64,000 nt of DNA from Tigriopus japonicus (GCA_010645155.1 CM021317.1:1566295-1630294), one strand, 5' to 3'; numbered from the stretch's first letter, positions 11,536 to 24,070 are shown. Notes: generated by a model not told the origin, from the letters alone. Numbers and translations are program-made.

Positions 11536-12682
11536 TAGAGCTCTATATTAGAAAGAGTACAATCATATCCAACGCCATCTAGTTCCTTCTGCTCGCAACT
11601 GCTCGCCGTTCCCAAAAGGATGCACAAGTACCCTCTAAGCTGAACAAGTTTTCCAAATTATGAGACCAAGATAGCAACTTTTGAGAAACTAAAGGGCCTA
11701 AAACCTTAATGAAGGGGTCCAAAATGAACTACTAGTGTGTTTTAAATGATTCAAAGCTAAATTGCCTGTAAAATTAGGTTTAAAGCTTTAAAAGACATTA
11801 AGAGAATGAAAATCTATCCCCTTGGACATATTGATGCAAGTGGTGATGGCAACTATGTGATTGGAAATGAAATCGCAGGGCTGCTGAATTCTCTTCCCTC
11901 TTGTGCTTGGCTGTCATGGTCATTGCTGAGAAAGAGCACAGGGAATTTTCTTCCTCTCTTGACTTCACCCCTGACTGCAATTTAAACTTGCCCACCTACA
12001 TGCAAGATCACAGTAGTAGGTGGTGGTGGCCAGCAGGAGAGTCCATCTGTGGAGTCCACTCAAATGCTTGCTAGCTTCAGATGGCTTGCCCAGCTTGGCC
12101 ACTGGCACTTGTTAAGAAGGGAACTGCTAGGATTGCTGGGCCGGGCCAGCTTTCTCTCTCTCGCTTGCTCTCTCTCGCTTGCTCTCTCTCGCTTGCTCTC
12201 TCTCGCTCGCTCTCTCTCGCTCTCCACACTGAGCCCAGTGAACAAACAAGGAGGACTTGACTCAACATTTCAGGGTTGAAAGGTAAAGAAAGGAAAACTC
12301 AACATGCTCCTCTCTATCAATATTCTAACTGAAACATTTTTTATGGTAGGAGCCCTGATTGCGAACGTTTTCTCTGAAAAGCATTGATCAGAGTGAGGGG
12401 TGAGATATTCATTTTTCTCTTGGTCTTTTAGGTTTTAAACCTAATTTTACAAGTAATTCAGCTTTGAATCATTTGAAACACACTAATAGGTCATTTTGGA
12501 CCCCTTCATTAAGGTTCTAGGCCCATTAGTTTCTCAAAAGTTGCTACCTTGTTCTCATATTTTGGAAAAGTTGTTCAGCTTAGAGGGTACTTGTGCATTG
12601 TTTTGGGAACGGCGAGCAGTTGCGACCCAAATCAACTAGATGGCGTTGGATATGATTGTACTCTTTCTAATATAGAGCTCTA
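11536..12682. mobile_element. 1.15-kb element with ~275-bp inverted repeats and perfect 8-bp TSD
   Basis: Termini TAGAGCTCTATATTAGAAAG and complement, with arms running to about 11810 and from about 12408, are flanked by exactly identical AAGGAAAC (11528-11535 and 12683-12690). The arms contain the GAGTAC..ATC and GCCATCTAG words also found subterminally in the 14.0-kb element, so the two families are related. The ~600-bp interior has a different composition, with GC-rich patches and a pyrimidine microsatellite, and carries no recognisable transposase. It is either a non-autonomous element that captured foreign DNA or a deletion derivative. Confidence 0.85.
12152..12227. repeat. Microsatellite (CTCTCTCTCGCTTG-like)n
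   Basis: About five imperfect units of CTCTCTCGCTTG/CGCTCG lie inside the 1.15-kb inverted-repeat element. The apparent Arg/Glu/Ser-rich or Leu/Ser-rich frames here are artefacts of the repeat. Confidence 0.9.
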
Positions 12683-12690
12683 AAGGAAAC

Positions 12691-14005
12691 TGCCAATATC
12701 TGATTCAAGAAATAACAAACGGAAGCAAAAGGGTTTAACGGGTCACTTATGCCAACGAAGCAATTTCTTTTCCATGTTTTTAACGCATTGAAAGGCTTTT
12801 TTTCAACTATTGAAAACATGTCAATTCAAAATGCACTTTTTAAGCTTTTATTTTCAAGGGTTCTCAATGTCTGTCGTTGGTCGACTAAATATCTTAAATT
12901 TGTGAAATTGTTGAATGACGATCATCATCAATGTTCCTTTTGATTTTGCAAAGAACTTCGTCTCCTGTACCTACAAAAGTAAGTAAGTAGACTTTAAAAA
13001 TTTAAGTATTATAAACTTGTGAGACAACAAAGTCAAATTTTGCCTCAGCATACAAATTGGGCCCAAATTCCATATTCTAGCAAAGTTTGGATTGTTGACA
13101 TAGAATTTCGTTCAAGTCAAACACGTGTTTATGTTGTGTTAAAGAACCGTTGCATTTTGTCGAAGTTTTAAGCGATGGTTCAAATGAGTTCCGTTTGAAC
13201 CAGATTTGTTTAAATGAATATGGAAATACAAAAACTTTTTGAGGTTCCACCACAAAACAAACCGGCCTGAAAAGATCAAAAGAAGTGCAATTCCCGGGTT
13301 TGTCTTGACCATTTGTTCTCAAATCCATACTTTAAAGAGACCAAGAGGCAAAGAAAGCTTGTCTTGCCATTGTCACAAACATCCGTCACGTACATTTTCA
13401 AAGTCATCAAATATGAAAATTCTTCCTCAAAGTCAAGCAAGAGTGGCTTTTTTGCCCATGGAGAGACACTGCTGGCGCAAAATTGAAGCGACACTTTGAA
13501 TGACATTTGACAGACCTGTCTTGCATGTTCTGATAGTGACTTGGCAGGATGCTCAATGGGCGTGCTAAAAATTCGTTTTAAGCTCTTGTGTTTCAGGCCG
13601 GGGATTCTAGACGAAGAAAAATCTCAAAACCACAAAAGCTGCGGATTAATTTTTGGACATTGGTAAATAATTTGATCCAACCGGTGAACATTTTCAAATG
13701 TTGTCAAATTGTGCTTCCTTTAATAAACGTCATTAGGTTTGTACATTTTGTTATAACATATTTAGATTATTGGATGTCGATCGATCGCGGTTGGTGCGCA
13801 ATAGTGATGGGAATCGGACCAAGAGTGTTGCCACTTTGTACTTGGTTTTATATTGGACCAACACAGCAACACTAGGCTAAAAATTCCGTAGAAGACGGGA
13901 TTTTACCTACTTCACTAGCTGCTGAAACTTGTCGAAGTTGCGTGAAAAAACAAATATTTCCGGGGAATATAGCAAAGAGCTTGACCCTTCAACTGAAATA
14001 TCATT
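12691..14005. other. Intronic stretch, no firm feature
   Basis: Random frames only. A TAGTGATGGGAATCGGACC word near 13803 resembles the left end of the TAGTGATG elements, but no matching right end is seen, so it is at best a fragment. Confidence 0.45.
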
Positions 14006-14013
14006 GTGCAAAC

Positions 14014-14427
14014 TAGAGCACTGTAATAAAAGAGTACGATCATAAAGTGCGCCATCTAGTGGATTTCATGCGGCAACAGCTCGCAGTTCCCATGATACAC
14101 ATATTTTTGAAGGTCACAACGGTCAACCATCAGTTTTGGACAAACTAAAGTGCCTCAAATGTTGCCTAAGTATTGTTAATGGACCTGTGGTGGTTTTTGG
14201 TTGAAATTATTAGCAAAATCCCATTCAAATTGGCATGGAAATCTGACTACTGAAAAGGTAATTCAGACATGATCTATGCCAAAATTCATCAGAAAAACAC
14301 CTAAAGTTCTGTTTGGAGTTCCGCAATCAACATTTTAGGCACTTTAGTTTGTCCAAAACTGATGAATGACCGTTGCAATCTTCAAAAATATGGGTATCAT
14401 GGGAACTGCGATAGAAATGCCATTCTA
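14014..14427. mobile_element. hAT-like inverted-repeat element with perfect TSD (full copy)
   Basis: A 414-bp element begins TAGAGCACTGTAATAAAAG and is flanked by identical GTGCAAAC at 14006-14013 and 14428-14435. The arms pair over a large part of their length (TTTGGACAAACTAAAGTGCC on the left against GGCACTTTAGTTTGTCCAAA on the right). The right end is more decayed than the left. No coding capacity. The subterminal block carries an exact CTCF-like core. Confidence 0.85.
14051..14062 (-). promoter_or_regulatory. CTCF-core-like motif inside a MITE
   Basis: The minus strand reads CCACTAGATGGC followed by GCAC, exactly fitting CCASYAGRKGGC. It is conserved with the truncated copy at 3553. Function is inferred. 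Confidence 0.35.
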
Positions 14428-14435
14428 GTGCAAAC

Positions 14436-16514
14436 AACACTTATTTGGGCAAGATTCAACAAGTAGCTAAGCTTCAAGTGGAGTTGTATATGTAGATGAT
14501 ACTTGTTTTTAAAAGTATGCTCAGGCACTTGCTCTACATTTAGCTGAGAAGGAATTAATATTCTGTACGCGTTTCATGTTTTCAATTTCCATGGTGAAAG
14601 AAAGTACTTACTTGATTTAAATCGAAATGCCTCATTTTGATGATATTCGAGTGAGAGTTTATATAAAATTTAACTAGAGGTATTTTCATTAACAAAATTT
14701 GGTTATTGCAAAACAGTTCTAACTGAAAAATACCGTATTTTACAATTGATGTCAATTACCGATGTTTTGACTTTTACAATCATTGTTCCAGGTCTGCCAA
14801 GCGAAGTTTCTAATGAACTAGCTCTAAATACAAATTCAGTTTGAACCAGAATTCCTATGGTCTATTTTTGGATGAATACTAGTAATCTTTTGGCGATCTT
14901 TATTCAAAAACCTTAGACCTTGGAATGAGAAAGTCTTATTGAAGTATCTCTGTATGTCTCCATCAAAGATGGATAACATATAATGATCTGGTTCAATCTC
15001 GGAAGCAAATCTGATAAGGATATTCGCTTCGTTGATTGTCAGATGTGGGTATGGAATATAGTTAGGATGCGGAAAAAAGTAGCAGTAAGAGTGTGTTTGC
15101 TCTTGTGGTGACTGAAGAAGCGAACGTGACCAAACTGGCAAGTACAAATTCGCCACTTGCTCTTGAGCCTGCTAAGTAACATGGACTTCTAGGAACTTGT
15201 TGGGATTCCACAGAATGGGACAACTTTTCCGAATGGAACAATATGAGACATAAAGACATAAAAGCTCATTCCTCATCATTTACTTGAGCGGCGTGGAATA
15301 AGGATCAACCAAGGTTTTTTGCTGAGGAAATATTTGACTCAAGGGAGGTATTGGAATTGTAATGGTTCCACCAGTTTCGGTGTGGTTTTCCTACTCTTTG
15401 GGTTGGAATTTCGTTTCGAGTGCAAGAACAATTCATCACGGCTCATAACACCGAACGAGTGTGTTGGGAACACTTTTTTTGGAACAACGATGTGTGTAAG
15501 AACTCGAATGAGCTTCTTCGTATTGAAGTAGTGTTCCAGAGTGCACTCACTCGAGGAGCACTATTTTTCTCGTCCGTGTCTGTTTGAATGCGAGAAGGTG
15601 TGAGGAAGCTCATACCTACCTACCTAATATATGCATTCTATGGCCTCAAATGATACCTCAATGTATCACGCAAGCTTTCAATTACAGTTTCTCCTTCCCA
15701 TTCATTTCTCCACCTTGACAGGGTTGGTGTTGTTCCAAGTTCAGATGCGTCTCTAGTGTACATACAAGCAACTTAGTCCACGCGTGGAACATCGAACCCG
15801 GAAGAACTCTCAGGTACCCAGTTTTAACGAGGATCAACAAGTGTTGAGTGAATAATAAACGGGAAACCAAGGGACGTATCTAGGAAGCTGGCTTTTGAAA
15901 AAGGTCAAAAAACAACAACAAATGTATTTGAGCATATACAGGATTTTCACGAATTAGAGTCCCCTACCAAATTAAGAATCATTCGTGACACATAACCTTT
16001 GTGATTAAATTGTATTAAAACCATTTGAAGAAAACAGTTTTAGGTATGCTCAGGCAAAATATTAATGACATTGATTGAACCGTTATAAAACTAAGATTTT
16101 GTTTTCAAGAATGGCTCCCTGGCTCAAGGTACGCACGCTCTATTATCAAAAAACATCCTTACTTTGAGCGCCAATTAGAATGACTAATATTGCCGAGATT
16201 CATTAGACGACAAAAAACAAGTTGGGTATACACCTGTATTTTTGAATTAATTTTGACCTCAAGTTAACTATATCGTCTCCTTTTGGAGAAATGTTTCATC
16301 AAAGTTTTGGGGACTCTAAATTAAAACAATCCTGTATATTTATGTTGAATCAAAGGAGGGACTTTCGTGGTCTTGTAGGAGAGTTCGGCCGCAAAGCTCT
16401 ATGAAAATTCAATTTTTTCGATTAGTTGTCACACAAACATCGTACCATGAAGTATCATAGTTTAGTAGTGAGAATTTTTTAAATGAAGTATTAATTGACA
16501 GAGTTCTTTGACCC
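14436..16514. other. Intronic stretch, no feature recognised
   Basis: AT-rich, with random short frames on both strands (longest about 106 codons at 15156-14836, no recognisable domain). Confidence 0.45.
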
Positions 16515-16522
16515 GTTCTGAT

Positions 16523-16817
16523 TAGGGATGGGTCGGGCTGGGATTTTTCGGTTCCGGGTCGAAGTCGGTTCCGACACGAAATCTGAAGTTTGAATCTGAC
16601 TCATTTCCAGATCGGTGCGGATCGGATGTTGCTCATGTAGAACCATATTAAAATATTTATGTTAAAAAATGCATCTTTTAACCACGTTTTTAAAAAGACC
16701 ACATTAAGCATTTTGGAAAAAGGTCTTTTGGAATAAACACCGGCTTGAGTTTGGTATCTATTTTTTTGGATCGGACTCGAAAGAACCAACCTCAGAACCG
16801 ATTTGAACCCATCTCTA
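16523..16817. mobile_element. TAGGGATGGGTC-family inverted-repeat element
   Basis: A 295-bp element with left end TAGGGATGGGTCGGG and right end GAACCCATCTCTA, with CCGGTT/CCGACT-type words near both ends. The flanks (GTTCTGAT / AGTCTGGC) match only partly, so the duplication is decayed. Related to the element at 29.6 kb. Confidence 0.6.
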
Positions 16818-16825
16818 AGTCTGGC

Positions 16826-19800
16826 ACAAACTTTTGATTGAAGAAAGTACGAGCATAGGCCTTTAAAGGTCTCTACAAGGACTTAAAGGGACTTTTTTTT
16901 GCTTTGTGCGCCTCTTTTGAAAAATCTGAATGGTTTAGGAATAAAGGATTGGTAAGAAATGTAACCTAAAAAAAATTTGGTGTCAAATGATCCTTTGCAG
17001 TTAAAGTTCTAAAGAGCACTCACTATTTCTCACGAAATTTAATTAAAGTCATTTACAAAAATAATGTTCTTCTACACTCTTATGTCGTGTCTGGTTGTCT
17101 GGTTCAAGGTGCAAAAAACATTTGAAGCTATTACAGATGGAAAATGATGCAGTTTGAAGTCTACGTTAATGCAAAAGTTCGTGTCGTGTTTATGCAAAGA
17201 CACTTCAACTGTCAAGTGTGACGCGGAAGACACTGTCACAATAATTTGAGTCCTTTTGTCTGTTATCCGGTTTGTGCTCACTTATTGCTCTATCCAGGCA
17301 CGAAGCCATCCTTTTCCTCGGGCAAATTCTGCCATCGGCATTAATAGTCCGAACATGTGTCGCCCACCTTCGCATTGTAAAGCGCTGTTGTGACGGAAAG
17401 GAATGACACCTGAAGATAGAACTTGAAGGGGAGAGTTTAGTTTATCCAAGAGGATTTGTCACATTGGTAACGTACGCTTTGAACTTAGAAAAAAAAATCT
17501 TGGTGGAGATTTCTGACAATTTAGGCGGATGGATTTACTGAATTTATTTTGATTTTACCGAATTAAATTTCTATGTGTTTTCTGTTTGTTATCTAGTTTT
17601 ACGTTTTCTTTATTTTGGCTTATGTCTTCTTTTTGACCATTTGTTATTAAAATTTAATATTATTGAACACCATTCATACACAAGAGCCCTTGAATGACAA
17701 TATAAAAATTTCTAGGCAAAAGTTGAGACCAAAAATTGCAAATCTGAGAACGTTCCATGCCACCATGCCATTTCAATTTGCCATTGTGGAATGTTTAAAA
17801 CATCGACATGTGTGGAATGTTTTTAAACAATTATTGTGGAATGTTTTAAACATGAATATTTTTAAACCAAAAGAAGAAATAACCAGTATCAACCCTGCTC
17901 CAAAATTACGGTACTCTCCTCTATTAAGCGCATCAGAATTTCCATGTCTCTGGCCGATCATAAAAACCCAAACGATGCTTTCGTTCCACTCTCACCAGCT
18001 TGCTCACTTTCAAGAAGAAAACCCTTATTCCAAGGCCAGATCATTTCAATTCACGATGTGTAAAATGGCTGGATTTCACTGTGGAAATAACTTCGTCTTT
18101 TGTGGTGGCCTCTCTTTGGTATGCAATGTGAGTGTGGCGTTGACTAATCGTATCAAATTATGAGATGTCTCAATTATGCTAAGAGAACACGGAAACTTTC
18201 CTCTTTTGTTCCAAGTGAGTTGAACCTGAAAAACTTGGAAACTCAATGGAAACACGTGCTCATTTCATGCCAGTGCACAAAAGAAGGTAACCAGGTTCTT
18301 CTTCCATGAAGACCAAATTTAACACCCTCAATTCAAGTACTCCCAATAAGGCTCTTGTTCCATGTTTTTCTTCTACTCTTGTGTTATAATTGAGTGGGTT
18401 GGTTCCTTTCCTGGTCCGTGAAAGTGGGCCACTTCTCGGACTATGCCCAAAATGATCCATCTCCTTCTTTGAGCAATCTTTGGGTCTGACAATGACCAAG
18501 GAAACCAGTCACTTGACAATCCTTTCCTCCTTTTGGACTAATGAGCCTCATTGAAGATTCTCTTCATGTGGTAACTGTTTGTATAAGCTAGTGCTTGAGT
18601 ATTTACATTTTTCCTTACTAATGATTTGTTTGAAAACGAAAGACATTGTGTGTAATAAATTGAGAATGGTGTTTGTCGTGGATTTGTCAGTGGTCCATCT
18701 ATGTTCTGGGTTTCACAACGAGCATCCAAGGTCATGTGTTCCTTTTTCCATTCAGTGGGCATTTTCTTAGCATCATAGATGGGTAAAGATAGCTAAAAAG
18801 TCAGTTTTCTTATGCGACATTCAACTATACGTATATGAAATGTGTGATTGCTTTTTACAATGACGACTCAAAAAAAAGATTAATGAACAAAAATTTCATG
18901 TTTTGATGGAGGAAAACCAGAGAAATATAAAATAAACAAACTATTAATCTTGATGATTGGTTGAAAAAGTAGTATCAATGAAAACCCACACTCGCCAATG
19001 ACAAAAATTGATTCAGCAATGGGTCGAAATCTTAATCTTTGACATTGAAAATGTAACCAATGGCCAATTAAAGAACATCTCAAAAGAATGGACAATACTT
19101 GTCAAATAACCGCATTACATTTTTTATTACAGACCTGCTGCCGTTAGTAGTCTAGGCTTGCCAAAAAATGTCTCCGTTTTAAAGGGTCAGATTTTCGAAA
19201 AATGTTGCACTTAAGAGCTTTTTTTAATGCATGTTAATTAAATAAAATGCAAATAAAATAAATAAAATCAAATAATGCAAATAAAAAGGTTAATGTATGT
19301 TGAGAAGTATTGCAAAGTAATTTAAAAACAAATGGAGAAATTGGAAGCCTTCAATGAAACAAGTTATTTATTTTTAGGTTTAGTTGCCCCTGGAACCAAT
19401 TTCCTCTGGCCATCTTGTTATTCCATGTCCGGCATTCCTGATTAAAAAGTTCGTAAGAGCCCCTTCAATTTATGGAGCAAAATTTTAGATTAAAAGAGCA
19501 AAACTTATTTTTTTGCCAAAAATGTCAAGAATTGTTATTCTAACTTAAATTTGTGCAGATGAGAAAGGAGTTGTTAAAATTACCAGGCCTAAATCTTCGT
19601 TTTAGCTACCCTTCACTTATCAAAAACAAGTGTCTTCCGAACTTTTTTTCCCGCCAGAAATGATGACATCAATAGTAATTCCTGCCATTGGTTCAGAAAT
19701 GAGATGACATAAAGATTTTTTGATAAAATAAAAAAGTCTTGATTATCACATAACTATTGATTGACCATCCAAAAACTTAACTCATTTTAATGGTGTCGTC

Positions 19801-19886
19801 TTTCATGTCCCATGGATGAGCTTACATCCCTTATTATACAATTTTAGCAGCAAATCATTTGATTCAAATTTGGAAGTATTAAGGAA
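16826..19886. other. Intronic stretch, no feature recognised
   Basis: AT-rich. A 166-codon plus-strand frame at 17663-18163 is the longest, but it has lysine/asparagine-rich random composition, tandem GGAATGTTT words and no recognisable domain. AAATAAAA-type low complexity is present near 19220-19290. Confidence 0.45.
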
Positions 19887-20020
19887 GCCAGAGTGGCCAC
19901 GCGTACTAGCGCGTTCTTAAAGGTGCCGAGTGTAAGTGCTTCCCCAGACGGCGTAGGTTCGAATCCTGTTGGGGGTCGGATTGCAGCTGTCGGGAGAAAT
20001 CCTATCTCATACTCGACGTA
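19887..20020 (+). mobile_element. tRNA-Leu-like SINE head or tRNA pseudogene
   Basis: GCCAGAGTGGCCACGCG is followed by an anticodon-loop-like CTTAAAG, a long variable arm and a perfect B box GGTTCGAATCC at 19956-19966. This layout is that of a leucine tRNA (anticodon region TAA), but the acceptor and anticodon stems are imperfect and sequence continues past the T arm (GGATTGCAGCTGTCGGG). It is therefore better read as a tRNA-derived SINE or pseudogene than a working tRNA. The 3' end is not clear. Confidence 0.65.
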
Positions 20021-20165
20021 AAAGCTTCGAATTTTCCTTATTTAACACATTTTCGTTTGGTTCAGACGGAATTGACATAAATTTAGTAGTCATTTTAATG
20101 TTTCTAACAAAGGGATACGAACAGGGACAACAATTAACTTGACATGGACAACAATTAGACGTGTA

Positions 20166-20257
20166 AAAAATGATAACAGATGTAACAGAATAAATAACAC
20201 ATGTAGCCATAGCCACAAAAGTAAAGCAAGGAAGCAATCTAAAATGTGCGCCAAAAG
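20166..20257. repeat. Direct duplication, copy 1 (second copy 20598-20686)
   Basis: A ~90-bp block beginning CAGATGTAACAGAATAAAT and ending AAAATGTGCGCCAAAAGT is repeated 432 bp downstream with few changes. The second copy sits between a fold-back fragment and the LINE start, suggesting local rearrangement when those elements arrived. Confidence 0.8.
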
Positions 20258-20524
20258 TCAATAGAAGTCTAAATTGATGGATAGTGAATATTTTATCAGT
20301 TTCTATGAAGTCACAAATTAGTATGACGTGAAGCAGAGAACCCCAAGTTATCATTCCTTCTGTATTCTTCATTACTAATTACGAATGGATCCTTGGAGGG
20401 ACCATTAATTTCATTAGACTCATTTGTCTTGTACCTTGCCTCAGCTTTTTTAATGAACTTGTAAGGCGGGGAATAGTAGTCCCAACAACACGTTGCTGTT
20501 TCTTTTTGGGCCAGGTTTGTCAAA

Positions 20525-20581
20525 GCAAAAAGCACTAAATTTTCTGGAGTGGGAGGCTAGCAATGAGAATTATGATTTCCA
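20525..20581. mobile_element. End fragment of the fold-back family
   Basis: GGAGTGGGAGGCTAGCAATG and the adjoining GAGAATTATGATTTCCA match one end of the ~450-bp fold-back elements at 52-60 kb. Only the terminal ~55 bp is present, and the terminal AAGAAGCAC part is degraded. Confidence 0.75.
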
Positions 20582-20685
20582 TTATGATCAAGTCAATTAC
20601 AGATGTAACAGAATAAATCACACATGTAGCCATAGCCACAAAAGTAAATCAGGGAAGCAATCTAAAATGTGCGCCAAAAGTAGAG

Positions 20686-21740
20686 AGTTCGGGATCCAGG
20701 AAGAGGTTCTGAATTTGATTGGTAGTTTCATGAGTGATAGGAAGCAAATAGTCAAGGTTGAAGAATCATTTAGTGGCATGTATGATGTCAAGTCAGGTGT
20801 TCCACATGGTTTATTTTTAGGTCCTCTCTTGTTTATTCTCTTTATTGCTCCTCTCCAGAAGTTTAGAACAAAAGCCTGTATTTCTTCATATGCTGATGAT
20901 ACAAAATTAGTTTGTGGAAGGATTGGTCAGGACTCAAAATATTTAGTTGAGGACTTGGAGAAAACCTACTCTTGGGTTGGTCAGAGTAACATGGCATTGA
21001 ACGGGATGAAATTCCGCACAATGACGTATGGGGCGTCAAAATTAGATGTTCCTCTCAAAGACAATGGAGGTAGTGATATCGAGCACGTCTCGTCCATGAG
21101 GGATTTAGGAGTTGTCATCCAAGATGATGGAAAGTTTAATGAGCATATCCAGTTGAAAGTGGGGAAGGTATTCTAAACATGTGGCTGGATCTATCGCATT
21201 TTCAAGTCCAGAGATAGTATTACGATGCTAACTCTGTACAAGTCGATTGTTTAGCCGCATCTTGAATATGCTTCACCCATTTGGGCTCCAATGAGTTCAG
21301 CAGGTTTGCAAAAGGTCGAGCAGGTCCAAAGATGTTTAACTAGGAACATCACAGGAATGAGAGAGCTCTCGTATTGGGAGAGGCTCCAGAAGTTAGGGCT
21401 GTTCAGTACTCAGAGAAGGTATGAAAGGTATGTATATGATACTGTATGTTTTCAAGAGCATTCATGGGCTCTGTCCTAACCCAGGATTTGAGATCGGTTG
21501 TAGCGATCGTAGAGGTTTTACGTGCGCCCTGAGAGCACCTCCAAATCCTAAGGAATCAAGGCTAGTTCGAACAATGAAGTGCTCCTCTCTTCTTTATCGG
21601 GCTCCTTCATTGTTCAATTTGTTGCCTATTTGCCTTCGTCAGGAATATGTAGGAGCTGATCATCTAACAGCATTTAAGGCAGGATTGGACAAATTTTTGA
21701 ATACTATTCCTGATGAACCCACTTTTTAAGAGTTGTACAG
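20686..21740 (+). pseudogene. 5'-truncated, frameshifted LINE reverse transcriptase (CR1/Jockey type)
   Basis: This is the C-terminal half of a LINE reverse transcriptase, which copies element RNA at a nicked target. The first frame (20493-21176, LINE part from about 20686) shows the RT palm: a FMSDRKQIVKVEE region, SGVPHGLFLGPLLFILFI and the catalytic SYADDTKL motif, with both aspartates present. A second frame (about 21240-21476, after an in-frame stop) has PHLEYASPIWAP, typical of the post-RT region of CR1/Jockey-superfamily LINEs. The third (21421-21729) reads through the element's C-terminus. At least one in-frame stop and one frameshift divide these parts, and the upstream fingers and endonuclease are missing. 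The conserved SGVPQG has become SGVPHG. This is a dead copy in the receptor intron, antisense to the gene. The clade assignment is tentative. Confidence 0.88.
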
Positions 21741-22269
21741 ATTTGCCAACAGTAGCTCACTGGTAGATCAAATTTCATATAAACGGTAATTTTATAAACT
21801 ATATACTATATTAATCATTAACTCTCTTTACAGGGAATCCCATTCATTGTAGCGGTATTGAAAAATCCGTCCCCCCCCCATATCTAAATGTCAATAGATG
21901 CAATCTATTACTTGATCTAAAAACTCCTGGTGCTTCATCGATTTGTTCATTCACTTTTTGCAATTTAGGAGAATGCTTTTTTTGAAACACAATTTCGACA
22001 TTTGAGGACTTCAGCCAAAGAGGCGCATTTCTTTAAAATGCAACGTCATTTCTTAAATTGAGGTATCTTCATTTGCCAAAAACTTGCATAAAAATAACTA
22101 AAAGAAAAAATCATCAAAGAAAATGCATAAAACTGGTGGGAGATAAGTGAGTGACAAGTCATGTTCACCTTTAGGTTATATAAAACTTACCTGAACAACA
22201 GTATGGGATATTATAATAATGTTTATTGCGAGATTAGTCTCATTAGATTCATATCAAGATTATCAAGAC

Positions 22270-22558
22270 TAGAGGGCTAACAGAGAAATGACACTCCAAA
22301 AATATTCGTGAGTCACCAAGCCTGGACTGTGTGTGTGATGGGATTTGATGTTGAACACGCTAAGTTATGTGAATCACAACTCAATCTTGTGTTTTTAGGG
22401 AGTCAGTGGCAAAATTGCTCATTCAACTGCTTTGGTTGAACAAGAGCAATGTATGATGAATCAAGTCACTTGACACCCTTGCTGTTGGATCAACGAAGTG
22501 TTATCAAAACAAACCTCCACTGATTGTACTGAAGTGACAATTCTCTGTTAGCCCTCTA
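22270..22558. mobile_element. hAT-like MITE, TAGAGGGCTAACAG family, copy 2
   Basis: A 289-bp element with intact terminal repeats, flanked by identical 8-bp ATCAAGAC on both sides. The perfect duplication makes this the best-preserved copy and sets the element ends. No coding capacity. Confidence 0.92.
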
Positions 22559-22739
22559 ATCAAGACCATTTAAGATATCAAAAAATGCGTCATTGACAAT
22601 TATGTGGTGTTCATGTTGATCGAGTCTCTTTTCCTTGAATCTATCCCAAAAGTTTATGAAACCCTACAAGATTTGTTCTATTTCCCATTTTTTCCACCCC
22701 CTCGTCTTCGTTGAAGATATCCATTTTGCTCACATCTTT

Positions 22740-24070
22740 TCCTGCATATAAATGCATCAAGATAGTGTCTCGTCGACGCGAGACATGCGGGCTAAAAGTT
22801 AAATTGCCACCCGTTTTCGTCGAGTTTCAACCTAATTGCCAAAATGGGCCATGATGATAACGTTTACAACCCCACCCTTTCTGCGACTTTTCTGAATAAA
22901 AAATTTGGACTGCGGAACATTCCTTTTGCTCTTTTGGAACAAACACGAAGCCAAGCCTTTTCGATTCTTCCCCAATGTTTTCAGCTTTGAGAAAACAGGA
23001 GAGAATTATTGAAGGTCGTTCCACTTGATCCCCATAAGCTTCAAAGATATCAAAACCAGCGGTGTTTGGGTAATTGGAACACTTCAATATCACCAACAAG
23101 TCTGTCTAGTCCTACTTCCATTATAAGAAATGGATAAATGGTCCGTTTTTTATTGAAAGGCTGTCGTTCTTGCCTTTGAGCGGTCAAAAGAAGAGGACCA
23201 AGCATTCATTCTCAGAATGGAATCTTGTATGCAAAGATGGATCCAAATGCCAGAGAGTCACTTGTCCGGAACCAATATGGTTGGCTGAATATATGCCCTC
23301 TTTGGTACGTTTTTTGTTCCAATTTCATTTCCATTTTCCAGAACCAATGATTTTGGTGCCAGGTTCGTGAACATAATTACTTCAAAGGAGCAGAGGATGC
23401 CATTCATTCTTTTTACAATGCCTTCGTTTACACGGATGGAGACGTATTTTTGATGCCAAGGCCAGATGATGGAACACAATACCAAGAAACTGGCCTTCTT
23501 TGTGGGCCTTGTACACATCGAATAACGTGGGGCTCGGTTTTGAATTTGACTTAGGAAGCGAGCGGTCCTCGCGTTTGTTGCGTTTTTCATCCGAGTTAGA
23601 ATGCCGTCAAGATACATGCTTTCAAAAATGCCGGAATTTTCTCGCCTCGGTGTAAATGCGCTTATTGGCATTCCAAGGCAGCCTTCTGGCCGGGAAAAGG
23701 TCAGAAATTTGGTGCCGGAATCTGTGCCTTGTTGACACCCAGTCGGAAATTATGAGCCATTTTCTGGGGCCATTCAAAGGTCCCTTTCATGACCAAGCTC
23801 TTTGGTTGGAATTGGGCCTCGTTTGGGGATCGGAAAAATTTGGAGGCCTCATTGATTTCCGGAGCAAAGCACGTTCTGACCCCATTTTTCAAGGAGCTTT
23901 CGATCGGATTAACGATCTCCAATGAGAAATAGTGCAAAAGCTGATGTTGGGAGTTATTACTCTCATGCACATAAAAGCAAATCAAAATGAAGCTAATTTG
24001 CTCTTTAACTTTTGCCTCTGGCCATCTGGAAGTAAAAGTCCACAGAGACTTTTGCCTAAACACCATTTTT
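22740..24070. other. Less AT-rich stretch with overlapping open frames, unproven
   Basis: This part of the intron is visibly less AT-rich than its flanks and has frames of 89-137 codons on both strands (minus 23671-23258, minus 24066-23701, plus 23656-23925). Words such as AAATTTGGTGCC/GGAACCAAT recur within it. None of the frames shows a domain I recognise, and overlapping frames on opposite strands argue against simple coding. It could be a decayed gene fragment or an unrecognised repeat. Confidence 0.25.

Noticed and set aside
12060..12268. Arg/Glu/Ser-rich and Leu/Ser-rich proteins
   Set aside because: Translations of the CTCTCTCGCTTG microsatellite on either strand.
17663..18163. 166-codon plus-strand frame
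   Set aside because: Random-looking composition, repeated GGAATGTTT words and an overlapping minus frame; no domain recognised; lies in the receptor intron.
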